A stretch of DNA of 38,396 nt from Chthoniobacterales bacterium (GTDB lineage: Bacteria > Verrucomicrobiota > Verrucomicrobiia > Chthoniobacterales > JAATET01), in assembly GCA_015655545.1 (NCBI GenBank), contig JAATET010000050.1, positions 1 to 38,396 of the forward strand, given 5' to 3'. The notes below the pieces were generated by a model. It searched no databases. It had not been told where the DNA came from and saw only the letters and a program-made list of their open reading frames with translations. A program made the position numbers and the translations under genes. Below, piece by piece: positions 23,527 to 31,655 of the stretch. Within the stretch, counting starts at the first letter, position 1. Each line of letters starts with the position of its first letter.

Positions 23527-24837
23527 ATGTCTGCGGTTCACATGGAATCGATCGGCATCGGACTAGCGGGCTTTGGCACCGTCGGCGGCGGGGTTTACAA
23601 GAACCTCGAGGCCAATCGCGCCCTGCTCACGCAGCGGCTCGGCGCTTCGTTCGAGATTCGCCGCATCGCCGTCCGCGATCTTTCGAAACTCCGCCCGGTC
23701 AGCGCGCCCGCATCGCTCTTCACGAGCGATCTCGCTGAATTGATCGACGATCCGGCGATTCAAGTGATCGTCGAGCTCATGGGCGGAATCGAGATACCGC
23801 TGGCCTTCGTGCGCAAGGCGATCGCCGCCGGCAAAATCGTCATTACCGGCAACAAGGCGCTCCTCGCCGAGCACGGCGCGGAGCTTTTTCAACTCGCGCG
23901 GGAGAGGCGCATTCCCATTTTCTACGAAGCGGCCGTGGCCGGAGGCATTCCGATCATCAAGACCGTGCGCGAGGCCTTCATTGCAAATCGCTTCGAGAGC
24001 ATTCACGGCATCCTCAACGGCACGAGTAATTACATTCTCACGCGCATGACGGATGCCGGGCTCGATTTCGAAGCCGCCCTCGAAGAGGCGCAATCCCTCG
24101 GCTACGCGGAATCCGATCCCACGCTCGACATCAATGGCTGGGACGCCGCGCACAAAGCGATCATCCTCGCTTCGCTGGCCTACGGATTCTGGGTGCAATC
24201 CAGCGACATCTACGTCGCCGGCATCGACCGGCTGACGAGCGACGACATTCAATTCGCCGCGCAGCTCGGCTACACGATCAAGCTGCTCGCGACGATCAAG
24301 GCCGATGCCGACAACGCCATCGAGGTGCGCGTCTGCCCCACCCTCATTCCGAGCTCGCACGTGCTCGCCTCGGTCAAAGGCGTCTTCAATGCCGTCTGGC
24401 TCCGCGGCGACGTGGTCGGGGAATCGCTCTTCTACGGACGCGGCGCGGGCCAGGATCCGACCGCCAGCTCGGTGATCGCCGATCTTGCGGAAAGCGCGAT
24501 CGCTCTGGAATCCCCGCGTCGTTGCTATGGATTCACCTCGCACGATCTCTATGGAAAATTGAAACCCGTCGAGGCGGTCGTTTCGCAATTTTATCTGCGC
24601 CTGCTCGTGGACGATACGCCCGGTGTCCTGGCGAAAATCGCCGGCATTCTCGGCGATGCCGGCATCGGAATTTCCTCCGTCATCCAGCCCGAAGGCCACG
24701 ACGCGGGCCAGCTCCCGCTCGTGCTCATGATCCACGACGCGAACTACGGCCGAACCTGCGAGGCGGTCGCAAAAATCGCCGCGCTCGCCTGCGTCAAGGC
24801 CGAACCCGCACTCCTGCCGGTCGAAACGTTTTCCTGA
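23527..24837 (+). CDS. hom: Homoserine dehydrogenase
   Basis: Reduces aspartate-4-semialdehyde to homoserine with NAD(P)H, the branch point to threonine and methionine. 436 residues: the nucleotide-binding loop GLAGFGTVGGGV, VELMGGIEIPLAFVRKAIAAGKIVITGNKALLAEHG, AAVAGGIPIIKTVRE, the catalytic region ILNGTSNYILTRM, and SDPTLDINGWDAAHKAIILASLAYG (active-site Lys). The C-terminus has an ACT domain (FYLRLLVDDTPGVLAKIAGILGDAGIGISSV), typical of threonine-feedback-controlled enzymes. ATG 23527 or 23542 could be the start. Followed 5 nt later by thrC and then lysC. Confidence 0.96.
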   Translation: MSAVHMESIGIGLAGFGTVGGGVYKNLEANRALLTQRLGASFEIRRIAVRDLSKLRPVSAPASLFTSDLAELIDDPAIQVIVELMGGIEIPLAFVRKAIAAGKIVITGNKALLAEHGAELFQLARERRIPIFYEAAVAGGIPIIKTVREAFIANRFESIHGILNGTSNYILTRMTDAGLDFEAALEEAQSLGYAESDPTLDINGWDAAHKAIILASLAYGFWVQSSDIYVAGIDRLTSDDIQFAAQLGYTIKLLATIKADADNAIEVRVCPTLIPSSHVLASVKGVFNAVWLRGDVVGESLFYGRGAGQDPTASSVIADLAESAIALESPRRCYGFTSHDLYGKLKPVEAVVSQFYLRLLVDDTPGVLAKIAGILGDAGIGISSVIQPEGHDAGQLPLVLMIHDANYGRTCEAVAKIAALACVKAEPALLPVETFS

Positions 24838-24842
24838 TTTTG

Positions 24843-25928
24843 ATGAAGCCCCTGCTCCACGACCGCGGCGTGATCAGCCGCTACCGCGAATACCTGCCCG
24901 TCACCGCCGCCACGCCCGTGGTTTCGCTCAACGAAGGCTCCACCCCGCTCATCCACTCGCCATTGCTCAGCGAGCGAGCGGAGCGCAACGTTTTCCTGAA
25001 ATACGAGGGTCTCAACCCCACTGGCTCGTTCAAGGATCGTGGCATGACAATGGCCATGTCGAAAGCCGCTGAATCCGGCGCGACCACGGTCGTCTGCGCC
25101 TCCACGGGCAACACCTCCGCCGCCGCCGCCGCCTATGCCGCCCGCGCCGGATTGAAGTGCGCGGTGATTTTGCCGTCGGGGAAAATTTCGATGGGCAAGC
25201 TCGTCCAGGCCTTTGTTTACGGCGCGACCGTCGTGGCCATCCGCGGAAATTTCGACGACGCGCTGCGACTCGTCCGTGAACTCGGCTCCGATGGCTCGGT
25301 CGCCGTCGTCAACTCCATCAACCCCTTTCGTATCGAAGGCCAGAAGACCGCTTCTTTCGAGATCATCGACGAACTTGGCGACGCACCGGAAGTTCACATT
25401 TTACCCGTCGGAAATGCCGGCAATATCACCGCTTACTGGAAAGGCTACCGTGAATTCCATGCGGCCGGAAAAGCGACCCGCCTGCCGCACATGATCGGTT
25501 TTCAAGCCGCCGGCTCCGCGCCGATCTTTCACGATCGCGTGATCCTTGAGCCCGAGACCGCAGCCAGTGCCATCCGCATCGGAAATCCCGCCAGCTGGCA
25601 GGGCGCGACCGTTGCCATTTCCGAATCCCGCGGATGCATCGACATCGTCACCGACGAGGAAATCCTCGAAGCCCAGGCATGGCTCGCGCACAACGAAGGC
25701 ATCTTCGTCGAGCCCGCCAGCGCCGCGTCCGTGGCCGGCTTGTTCAAGTGCCTCGCATCGCCCGCTCCCGCCTGCCCCCTCTCGTCCGTCCCCGCCGGCG
25801 CAAATATCGTCTGCACGGTCACCGGCCACGGATTGAAAGATTCCGACACCGCGATGCGCGGCCGCAACTACGCCCCGATCGAAGCCGAGGCCGATATTTC
25901 CTCGGTGCGCCGCGCGCTTCAGGCTTAA
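24843..25928 (+). CDS. thrC: Threonine synthase
   Basis: A PLP enzyme converting O-phosphohomoserine to threonine. ATG 24843 is 5 nt after the hom stop; a longer open frame upstream overlaps hom and is not used. 361 residues of the short (group II) threonine synthase type. Motifs are SLNEGSTPLIHS, the PLP Lys64 in NPTGSFKDRGMTMA, VCASTGNTSAAAAAYAARAG, the phosphate-binding glycine loop LPVGNAGNITAYWKGY and VTGHGLKDSDTA at the C-terminus. Middle gene of hom-thrC-lysC. Confidence 0.96.
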   Translation: MKPLLHDRGVISRYREYLPVTAATPVVSLNEGSTPLIHSPLLSERAERNVFLKYEGLNPTGSFKDRGMTMAMSKAAESGATTVVCASTGNTSAAAAAYAARAGLKCAVILPSGKISMGKLVQAFVYGATVVAIRGNFDDALRLVRELGSDGSVAVVNSINPFRIEGQKTASFEIIDELGDAPEVHILPVGNAGNITAYWKGYREFHAAGKATRLPHMIGFQAAGSAPIFHDRVILEPETAASAIRIGNPASWQGATVAISESRGCIDIVTDEEILEAQAWLAHNEGIFVEPASAASVAGLFKCLASPAPACPLSSVPAGANIVCTVTGHGLKDSDTAMRGRNYAPIEAEADISSVRRALQA

Positions 25929-25938
25929 CGAATCCGCC

Positions 25939-27162
25939 ATGAGCCTTATCGTCCAGAAATACGGCGGCACCTCGGTCGGCACTCCCGAACGAATTCGCAA
26001 TGTCGCGAGCCGCGTGCTCGCCACCCAGCGCGAAGGTCACTCCGTCGTCGTGGTCGCCTCCGCGATGTCCGGCGTCACCGATAATTTGCTCAAGCTCTCG
26101 AAGGCCGTTTCCGACAGCCCGACCGAGCGCGAGCTCGACGTCCTTCTTTCCACGGGCGAGCAAACGACCATCGCCCTCACCGCGATGGCGATCAATGCTC
26201 TCGGCGGCCGCGCCATTTCGCTCACCGGCGCGCAGGCTGGCATTTTGACGGATGGCATTCACACCAAGGCGAAGATCGCGAACATCACGCCGCGGCAGAT
26301 TCGCAAATACCTCAACGACGGCATCATTGTCATCGTGGCTGGCTTCCAGGGCCAGACGCTCCAAGGCAACATCACCACGCTCGGCCGCGGAGGTTCCGAC
26401 CTCACCGCCATCGCCATCGCCGCCGCGCTCAAGGCGCACAACTGCGAGATCTACACCGATGTCGACGGCGTCTATACCTGCGACCCGCGCATCGTCCCCA
26501 ATGCGCGCAAAATCGACGTCATCGCCTACGACGAGCTATTGGAAATGGCCAGCAGCGGATCAAAGGTCATGCAGTCGCGTTCCGTCGAGTTCGCCAAGAA
26601 ATTCAACGTTCCGTTCGAAGTCCGCAGCAGTTTCAATCAAAACCGAGGAACCATCGTGAAAGAGGAAAATCCCAATCTCGAAACCGTCGTCGTGCGCGGC
26701 GTCAGCATCGAGAAAAACCAGGCCAAAGTGACGATCACCCATGTTCCCGACACGCCCGGCACCGCCTCGCGGATCTTCACCGCGCTTGCGGATGCGAATG
26801 TCGTGATCGACGTCATTGTGCAAAACGTCTCGGTGAGCGGCACGACGGACATTTCCTTCACCATGAATCAGGACGAGCTCAACAAAATGGGCGCGCTCCT
26901 CGACGACGTCGTGAAAGAGATCGGCGCCGGCTCCATCGCGAAGCAAAGCTGCATCGCGAAGCTCAGCGTCGTCGGCATCGGCATGCGTTCGCACTCCGGC
27001 GTCGCGGCGAAACTTTTCGAGGCACTCGGCAAGGGCGGCATCAACATCGAAATGATCTCCACTTCCGAAATCAAAATCGCCGTGATCATCGAAGAGGCGA
27101 AAATCGCCGAAGCTGCAAATCTCGCGCACGAGGCCTTCGGGCTCGCCGCCGCCGCAGCTTAG
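25939..27162 (+). CDS. lysC: Aspartate kinase
   Basis: Phosphorylates aspartate, the first step towards Lys, Thr and Met. 407 residues with the monofunctional aspartokinase layout: the kinase start MSLIVQKYGGTSVG, STGEQTTIALTAMAI, TLGRGGSDLTAIAIAAAL, the DVDGVYTCDPRI loop, and the regulatory hinge YDELLEMASSGSKVMQSRSVEFAKK. Two ACT domains follow (KVTITHVPDTPGTASRIFTALADANVVIDVIVQN and KLSVVGIGMRSHSGVAAKLFEALGKGGINIEMISTSEIKI). Feedback inhibition by Lys and/or Thr is expected from the family. 10 nt after thrC. A strong hairpin at 27187-27211 follows. Confidence 0.97.
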   Translation: MSLIVQKYGGTSVGTPERIRNVASRVLATQREGHSVVVVASAMSGVTDNLLKLSKAVSDSPTERELDVLLSTGEQTTIALTAMAINALGGRAISLTGAQAGILTDGIHTKAKIANITPRQIRKYLNDGIIVIVAGFQGQTLQGNITTLGRGGSDLTAIAIAAALKAHNCEIYTDVDGVYTCDPRIVPNARKIDVIAYDELLEMASSGSKVMQSRSVEFAKKFNVPFEVRSSFNQNRGTIVKEENPNLETVVVRGVSIEKNQAKVTITHVPDTPGTASRIFTALADANVVIDVIVQNVSVSGTTDISFTMNQDELNKMGALLDDVVKEIGAGSIAKQSCIAKLSVVGIGMRSHSGVAAKLFEALGKGGINIEMISTSEIKIAVIIEEAKIAEAANLAHEAFGLAAAAA

Positions 27163-27186
27163 AAATTTTTTGCAGTAGCCACGTCC

Positions 27187-27211
27187 GCCGCCGCGTGGAA
27201 TATTCGGCGGC
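27187..27211 (+). other. Hairpin between lysC and tRNA-Ser
   Basis: GCCGCCG (27187-27193) pairs with CGGCGGC (27205-27211) around an 11-nt loop. A T-run (AATTTTTTG) lies before rather than after it, so it is a doubtful terminator. It may separate the lysC transcript from the tRNA or direct processing. Confidence 0.35.
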
Positions 27212-27221
27212 TCCAGTTTAA

Positions 27222-27309
27222 GGAAGGGTGGCAGAGTGGTCGAATGCGCACGCCTGGAAAGCGTGTGTGGGGAAACTCACCGCGGGTTCGAATCCCGCCC
27301 CTTCCGCCA
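27222..27309 (+). tRNA. tRNA-Ser (anticodon GGA)
   Basis: 88 nt including an encoded CCA end. The acceptor stem is GGAAGGG / CCCTTCC with discriminator G at 27306. The anticodon stem-loop is CACGC-CTGGAAA-GCGTG with anticodon GGA at 27256-27258. A long variable arm (TGTGGGGAAACTCACC region), class II as in serine tRNAs, precedes the T-arm CGCGGGTTCGAATCCCGC. It marks the boundary between the high-GC chromosome and the accessory DNA that follows. Confidence 0.97.
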
Positions 27310-27345
27310 TTTCCGAGGTATCTCCTTGGAAATCAAGCAAGCCTC

Positions 27346-27450
27346 TGTAAATGTCAGTTGGCACCATATGCGAGACACGAAATCGCGGATTTTGTGCGAC
27401 ACTTCGAAGCGTAAATAGCGAGACGCTCTTTTCTCTGCTTGAACGACACC
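27346..27450. other. Candidate transposon end with repeated short motifs
   Basis: 37 nt after the tRNA there is TGTAAATGTCAG, followed by four similar short motifs: GCGAGACAC (27370), GCGACAC (27396), GCGAGACGC (27418) and ACGACAC (27443), spaced 26, 22 and 25 nt. Tn7/Tn5053-type ends begin with TGT and carry arrays of transposase-binding sites at about this spacing. No matching opposite end was found in the window, so this stays tentative. Confidence 0.3.
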
Positions 27451-27510
27451 CAAGCCTGAAGTTTTCCCGAGTCTCGGTCTTTCAGCAAAATAGCCGATTT
27501 CAGAGCACAA

Positions 27511-27538
27511 AAAAGCCCCAGTAAAAACCGGGGCTTTT
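27511..27538. terminator. Bidirectional Rho-independent terminator
   Basis: A perfect 9-bp stem AAAAGCCCC / GGGGCTTTT with a 10-nt loop, flanked by A-runs on the left and T-runs on the right, so it can work on both strands. It lies 25 nt after the stop of the minus-strand ATPase gene, which it most likely terminates. Confidence 0.85.
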
Positions 27539-27563
27539 CTGATTTAGGGCCTGAAAGGCGGAT

Positions 27564-28382
27564 TCATCTCAAGGCGAATGCGCCTTCGACCCGTTCGGTG
27601 ATTTCATTGACCAGTTTGGCCGTCAGCTTGTTCTCAGCATAAAATCGCCGTTTCACGCGGGCGAAAGTGTCGAGTGAACGAAAAACAAAGCGAGTCTGCT
27701 TTTTCAGTTCTTCGATGAAACCCACAATCTCAGGGGTATTCGCATTTTTCTCCGCTCGAAGTTTTTTGAACTCTGGAAGAAATTGTTCCAGAGCGACGAG
27801 TGCCTCAGATTCCTTGAGCGCCCCTACCTCACGGCGCATTTGAATACGGGTGTTTAATCGATGTCCCGCGGACGAAGTGAGGGTAGGCTTGACCGAGGAT
27901 GCGAGAACCACGCCGAATCGTCGCCCGGAGATTTTGCACTCGTCCAAGGTAGCGTGGAGGGCGTCCAAGAATGACGCGGCACAGTGCTGTGCATCATCGA
28001 CGATGATTACTTGGATGTCGTTCGCGTTCACGAATCGAGTCAACTCGCTTCTGAGTTTTCCGACATTATGGGCGAGGAAGCCCCATTGAATTGGACCATT
28101 TCCGATTTCTCCATGTAGGGCCTGGAGCTGGCGAGTGCCGAGCGTCCCGGCATCTCCCCCGTCTGAATTGAGACGGAATCTGCGAGCGTTGCGATCCGCG
28201 AACCGCCTGCGGAGATACTCGCAAAAGAACGAGATGCCGCTCCCGGAAACGCGTGATTCGATGAGGGCAACACTGTTTGCCTCGATAGCCGCTTCAACAT
28301 TTTGGAACATTTCAAATTCCATCCATTTGTAAGCGATGATGCTTGCGCCGGTCTCACGAACTGCTGTGGGTGCTGGATTCAT
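27564..28382 (-). CDS. Transposition ATPase of the TniB/TnsC (AAA+) type with degenerate Walker A
   Basis: A 272-residue protein placed directly after a transposase remnant (20-nt gap), the standard TniA-TniB / TnsB-TnsC order. The Walker B and following motif, IQVIIVDDAQHC (Asp130/Asp131), is a good match for MuB/TniB/TnsC. It also has a sensor-like strand (GRRFGVVLASS) and a downstream RLNTRIQMRREVGAL segment like the TnsC lid region. The Walker A position, however, reads RVSGSGIS (44-51): the first Gly is Arg and the essential Lys is Ile50. The frame is otherwise intact. In active systems this ATPase selects the target and recruits the transposase. Here it may be inactive, or a naturally non-hydrolysing partner. 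The family assignment rests on gene order plus Walker B. Confidence 0.65.
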   Translation of the reverse strand: MNPAPTAVRETGASIIAYKWMEFEMFQNVEAAIEANSVALIESRVSGSGISFFCEYLRRRFADRNARRFRLNSDGGDAGTLGTRQLQALHGEIGNGPIQWGFLAHNVGKLRSELTRFVNANDIQVIIVDDAQHCAASFLDALHATLDECKISGRRFGVVLASSVKPTLTSSAGHRLNTRIQMRREVGALKESEALVALEQFLPEFKKLRAEKNANTPEIVGFIEELKKQTRFVFRSLDTFARVKRRFYAENKLTAKLVNEITERVEGAFALR

Positions 28383-28402
28383 ATGGTTATGGTGTTGGCG
28401 AA

Positions 28403-29245
28403 TTACTCCTGGCTGATGCTCACCTGGCAGTCTTGGTCATCGGGCTCAGATGATTGACGCACGGCAAATTTAGAGGGCTTCTTCGGCGGTTTGGCCTTTG
28501 GCGGTGGCGCGGTACGAGGACCTTTGACGATAGCCGCGTGTGTTTGCGATAGCTCTTTCACGGCAGCTTGAGTGACCAAGTGCTGCATGCGGAAATCCTG
28601 ACGATGCACGGCCATGTCCGCGGCAAACCCTTTTCGGTCGAAAGGATTTTCAACCATCCCGATACGCTCGCCATCTGTTGCGCGATAGACGGTAGCACGG
28701 CTGACGTGTTTACCTGGGCAATACCGAACAGTGACTTCCTGGCCATCGAAACCTGCGAGGCACTCGCCCTGCAGATGATGGTTGTCGATCTGCACGTGCG
28801 TCTTATGGACCTTGGCGGTTTTCGTGACACCGATTTTCAGTTCGAGTTCACCAGCGGGCAGCTTCGCACTTTCAGCAATCGCAGAACCTCCAAGGGCGAC
28901 CCAGCGATGATACCTCGACAAATGGCCCTTACTCGGTTGCTCGAAGTTGTAATAGCTTACGTGCTTAGCGATGAGGGTCTCCACTTCATCGAAGCGCAGC
29001 ATATCGCGATTCGAGGGCTTGATTCGCACCCAGTCGTAGAGGGACTTGAGCGTTTTCTCTTTGAGGTGCCGGAATGACAACTCGACGCGCGAGTTTTCCT
29101 GTGGGCAGCGTATCGAAGTGTAGTCAGGCACGACGCCAAGTCTTGCTAGAGTCTCGCTCACCTCCTTCATTAGGTGTATTTTGGCGTTATCGAAGCGCCA
29201 ATTCTTGGGAACGCCTCCCAGGATGCGAAAGAACCTCCAGAAGAC
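28403..29245 (-). pseudogene. Truncated DD35E transposase of the TniA/TnsB/Mu type (N-terminus missing)
   Basis: The readable frame runs from just after a TGA at 29246-29248 to 28403. The first ATG is at 29170, but coding similarity begins before it. It opens with VFWRFFRILGGVPKNWRFDNAKIHL, giving the second catalytic Asp. After exactly 35 residues comes the catalytic Glu in PQENSRVELSFRHLKEKTL. A Mu-type C-terminal beta-barrel follows (GVTKTAKVHKTHVQI ... VTVRYCPGKHVSRATVYRATDGERIG), then a Lys/Pro-rich tail. The helix-turn-helix domains and the first catalytic Asp are absent, so it cannot be active. Upstream DNA switches abruptly to an unrelated gene on the other strand. Confidence 0.8.
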
Positions 29246-29261
29246 TCAATCGCCCGCAGAA

Positions 29262-29654
29262 ATGAAGGAGTTCGATAATTCCTCTCAGAGGTTTACCTCC
29301 GAGTTTCATTATCAAGATGCCAAGGGGAAAAGCCGCAGAGCACCGAATTACGCAGATTCATCTGTCGAAGAGAGAGCCCGGGAACTCGGCGACCCGTGGA
29401 AGACCGATTATTCTTTGTTTTACAGCCTCGCCTCAATGCACGCGCACGGTGCACCTGGCGCTGTCTTTCAGGGGCATTTTACTTCGAACGCGAAATCCCC
29501 TCAGCAGCGAGAGGAAGATTCTACGGGTTTTATAGCTTATTTCTCCATGCGGATTCTTATGAACGCTTTAAGGCTCTTGGCTCGAAATGGATTTATCGTA
29601 GACATCCAGCCAGCCGAATCGGTGTTTGCGGATGCGCTGACTTTTGCCAAATAG
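29262..29654 (+). pseudogene. C-terminal fragment of a DUF5677-like protein
   Basis: About 130 residues in a frame that is open through the junction with the transposase remnant. The recognisable part is VEERARELGDPWKTDYSLFYSLASMHAHGAPGAVFQGHF, then TGFIAYFSMRILMNALRLLARNGF. This resembles the C-terminal half of DUF5677 proteins, helical and with a conserved Tyr/His-rich segment; those are usually over 200 residues. The missing N-terminal half and absence of a ribosome-binding site suggest a truncated gene. ATG 29262 could still initiate a short protein. The family call is from pattern memory and is tentative. Confidence 0.5.
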
Positions 29655-29665
29655 CCTTTCTTCAA

Positions 29666-30154
29666 ATGGACTTCGACTTCTTTGAATTCGACGGCGCGCT
29701 CGTCGACGAGCTTTACGCTCTATTGGACCCGCAACTTACGCTTCTCAAATCACAGGTTGACCCCGACTATCCCGAGGAAGCCACCGCGTTCGAGGCAATT
29801 GAGCATATCAACGGCATTGCCGCCGTCGCAGCTCAACGGTTTATCAGCGTAACCTCAACACGGTTCGGCGTTGCTCCAGCGGTCGCCCTTTCTCTGGGAC
29901 CCACAATCGAAACCACCACCAAAATCGCAGCGATTAATGCGGCTGCCAATTTTTGGAAACATTCGGATGACGGTTTTTCCGCAATTCGTCCGGCTACAAA
30001 AAGCACCCTTGAGGCCGCGGGCATAGATTTTGAAGTGGGGGATGAACTTGGTCACCTAGTAACGAACATCTTCTATCGGTGCGGTTACGGTTCTTTAAGA
30101 GGTATTTCCGGGGACCTCAAGAGTTGGATGGAACTTGTTATCGAGAACGCTTAA
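29666..30154 (+). CDS. Hypothetical protein
   Basis: 162 residues from ATG 29666, 12 nt after the stop of the DUF5677-like fragment. Acidic and mostly helical (MDFDFFEFDGALVDELYALLDPQLTLL), with an Ala-rich centre (TKIAAINAAANFWKHSDDG) and ending YRCGYGSLRGISGDLKSWMELVIENA. No signal peptide, membrane segment or known motif is seen. Its position right after a truncated gene suggests it was the second gene of a small accessory operon. The 142 nt after it (30155-30296) hold no gene; they contain the promoter region of the intact transposase. Confidence 0.6.
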   Translation: MDFDFFEFDGALVDELYALLDPQLTLLKSQVDPDYPEEATAFEAIEHINGIAAVAAQRFISVTSTRFGVAPAVALSLGPTIETTTKIAAINAAANFWKHSDDGFSAIRPATKSTLEAAGIDFEVGDELGHLVTNIFYRCGYGSLRGISGDLKSWMELVIENA

Positions 30155-30268
30155 ATTCCTTAAAGTCCAAGTCCAATTGGCCGACCGGCGAAGTTAAACC
30201 GCTGGTAAGGCCGAGAACGTAGTGTTTGGTCAGCTCGGGTCAGGCCCTCCCCACCGCTAGAGTTGGTC

Positions 30269-30286
30269 TATTCTCTCGTGAGTATC
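30269..30286. promoter_or_regulatory. Operator-like site before the intact transposase
   Basis: TATTCTCTCGTGAGTATC, 11 nt before the transposase ATG. It shares the 11-mer GTCTATTCTCT (30266-30276) with the region before the XRE gene (34426-34436), and the same ATTCT-N6-AG layout. Confidence 0.4.
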
Positions 30287-30296
30287 TTCCGTCACT

Positions 30297-31655
30297 ATGA
30301 CGGCGAAACCGAACGACCTGCTGGATGATGACCAACTCGCGGAGGTTCTTGAAAATCGGCAACTGCTAAATGCCGCCGATAAAAGCGACCTGACGGTCAG
30401 GGAATTCTGCGCCCAGTACGGCGTCAGCCGTGCCCGGCTTTACCGGTTACGAAAGAAAGCCAAGAACGGCGCGAGCTACCTGACGAACCTTCGAAAGTTC
30501 AATTGTGGGCGCCCAAGTCGTATCGATGATCGAACTCTGGCGTGGGCTCTCGCATATATCGCGACCTTTCCGGGCGCTCCGATGACCGAGGTGTGCAAGG
30601 AAGTCGCGAAAATTGCCGCGGAGCAGAATTGGCCAAAAACCAATTATTGGATGCTCAAGCGCGCTATCGATGGGCTCGACCAAGACATGCGGCTAACGCT
30701 CCGAGAGAGCGCTCAAGAAGTTTTCAACAAGACCGCTCTGGTCATGCGTCACCGATACGGGTTCGCCAACCAGCTCTGGCAAGCTGACGCGACCGAGCTT
30801 GATGCGCGGTTTGTGGACATGGAAACGGGAGAAGTTTTCCGCCCGTGGCTCACAGCGTGTATCGATGCCTATACCCGGGCCACCTGGCTCGTGCTACACC
30901 GGACCAAGCCGAACGCAGCCGGGGTCCTGGAATTGTTTCGTTCGGCCATGATGCCGAAGGGCAACGGTCATGTTCTCTGGGGCATGCCAGCCACGATTCA
31001 AACCGACAACGAAAGTATCTGGCGTGCTGGGGATGTGTGCCAAACCATGGTTGATTTGGGAGTCGATTACATTTCTACCGATGTCGAGATGCCTGTCCAG
31101 GATGGCCTCGTTGAGAGAGTTTTCGGAACCGTTAAGACCAAGCTTCTCTCGAAACTCTGCACTTACACGGACAAGCACGCGGCTCTGGCAGACGCGGAGC
31201 GGTATGCGATTCCATGGCCGCTCGCCGATTCCATCGTGAAGAAGTTTCTGGCCGAGTATCACCTGACCGTTCACCGCGGCCTCAAAACAACGCCCTACGA
31301 GCAATGGATGGAAGGCTTGGAGGATGCTCGCGGCTTGGTGTTCTCGCGGAGCGAGGTCGAATCGCAGTTTCGCGTTTCTCGTGAGTTCATCGTTAACTCG
31401 GACGGAATCGAACTGGAAGCTGGGCGGCACTTTACTTCCCCCAACCTCATGGGGTTGGTCGGCGAAACGGTTGTGGTCCGTATTCCTATCGCGGGTCGAG
31501 TCGAAGAGGTCTTGTGCTATTTCAAAGGCAACTTGGTCGATACGCTCATCTGCTCGGAAGAGAATCCTGAACTTTCGACCCTCATCGCCTCGAAGCGCAC
31601 TAAACGCTCTATTGAGCTATCTCCTCTTCGACGTGTTCTCGCTCGGCGAGCATAA
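30297..31655 (+). CDS. DD35E transposase of the Mu/TniA/TnsB type, apparently intact
   Basis: 452 residues. An N-terminal helix-turn-helix region (TVREFCAQYGVSRARLYRLRKKA, then a second helical domain) precedes the integrase core. The catalytic residues are Asp164 (WQADATELDARF), Asp237 (IQTDNESIWR) and Glu273 (PVQDGLVERVFGTVK), with 35 residues between the last two. A Mu-transposase C-terminal beta-barrel follows (HFTSPNLMGLVGETVVVRIPIAGRVEEVLCYFKG). It is shorter than TniA (about 560) and TnsB (about 700), and no ATPase or TniQ partner lies beside it. Its 3' end overlaps the convergent gene by 47 nt. It differs in sequence from the truncated transposase at 28403-29245, so this is a second element. 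Confidence 0.85.
   Translation: MTAKPNDLLDDDQLAEVLENRQLLNAADKSDLTVREFCAQYGVSRARLYRLRKKAKNGASYLTNLRKFNCGRPSRIDDRTLAWALAYIATFPGAPMTEVCKEVAKIAAEQNWPKTNYWMLKRAIDGLDQDMRLTLRESAQEVFNKTALVMRHRYGFANQLWQADATELDARFVDMETGEVFRPWLTACIDAYTRATWLVLHRTKPNAAGVLELFRSAMMPKGNGHVLWGMPATIQTDNESIWRAGDVCQTMVDLGVDYISTDVEMPVQDGLVERVFGTVKTKLLSKLCTYTDKHAALADAERYAIPWPLADSIVKKFLAEYHLTVHRGLKTTPYEQWMEGLEDARGLVFSRSEVESQFRVSREFIVNSDGIELEAGRHFTSPNLMGLVGETVVVRIPIAGRVEEVLCYFKGNLVDTLICSEENPELSTLIASKRTKRSIELSPLRRVLARRA

Noticed and set aside
24522-24842. N-terminal extension of threonine synthase
   Set aside because: It overlaps hom in another frame; the family N-terminus begins at ATG 24843.
27277-27510. Minus-strand small protein ending GRDSNPR
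   Set aside because: The ending is a well-known artefact of translating the 3' end of a tRNA gene antisense; the rest is non-coding flank.
28568-29077. 169-codon plus-strand frame inside the transposase remnant
   Set aside because: Antisense to a stretch with clear DDE and Mu C-terminal features; no independent support.
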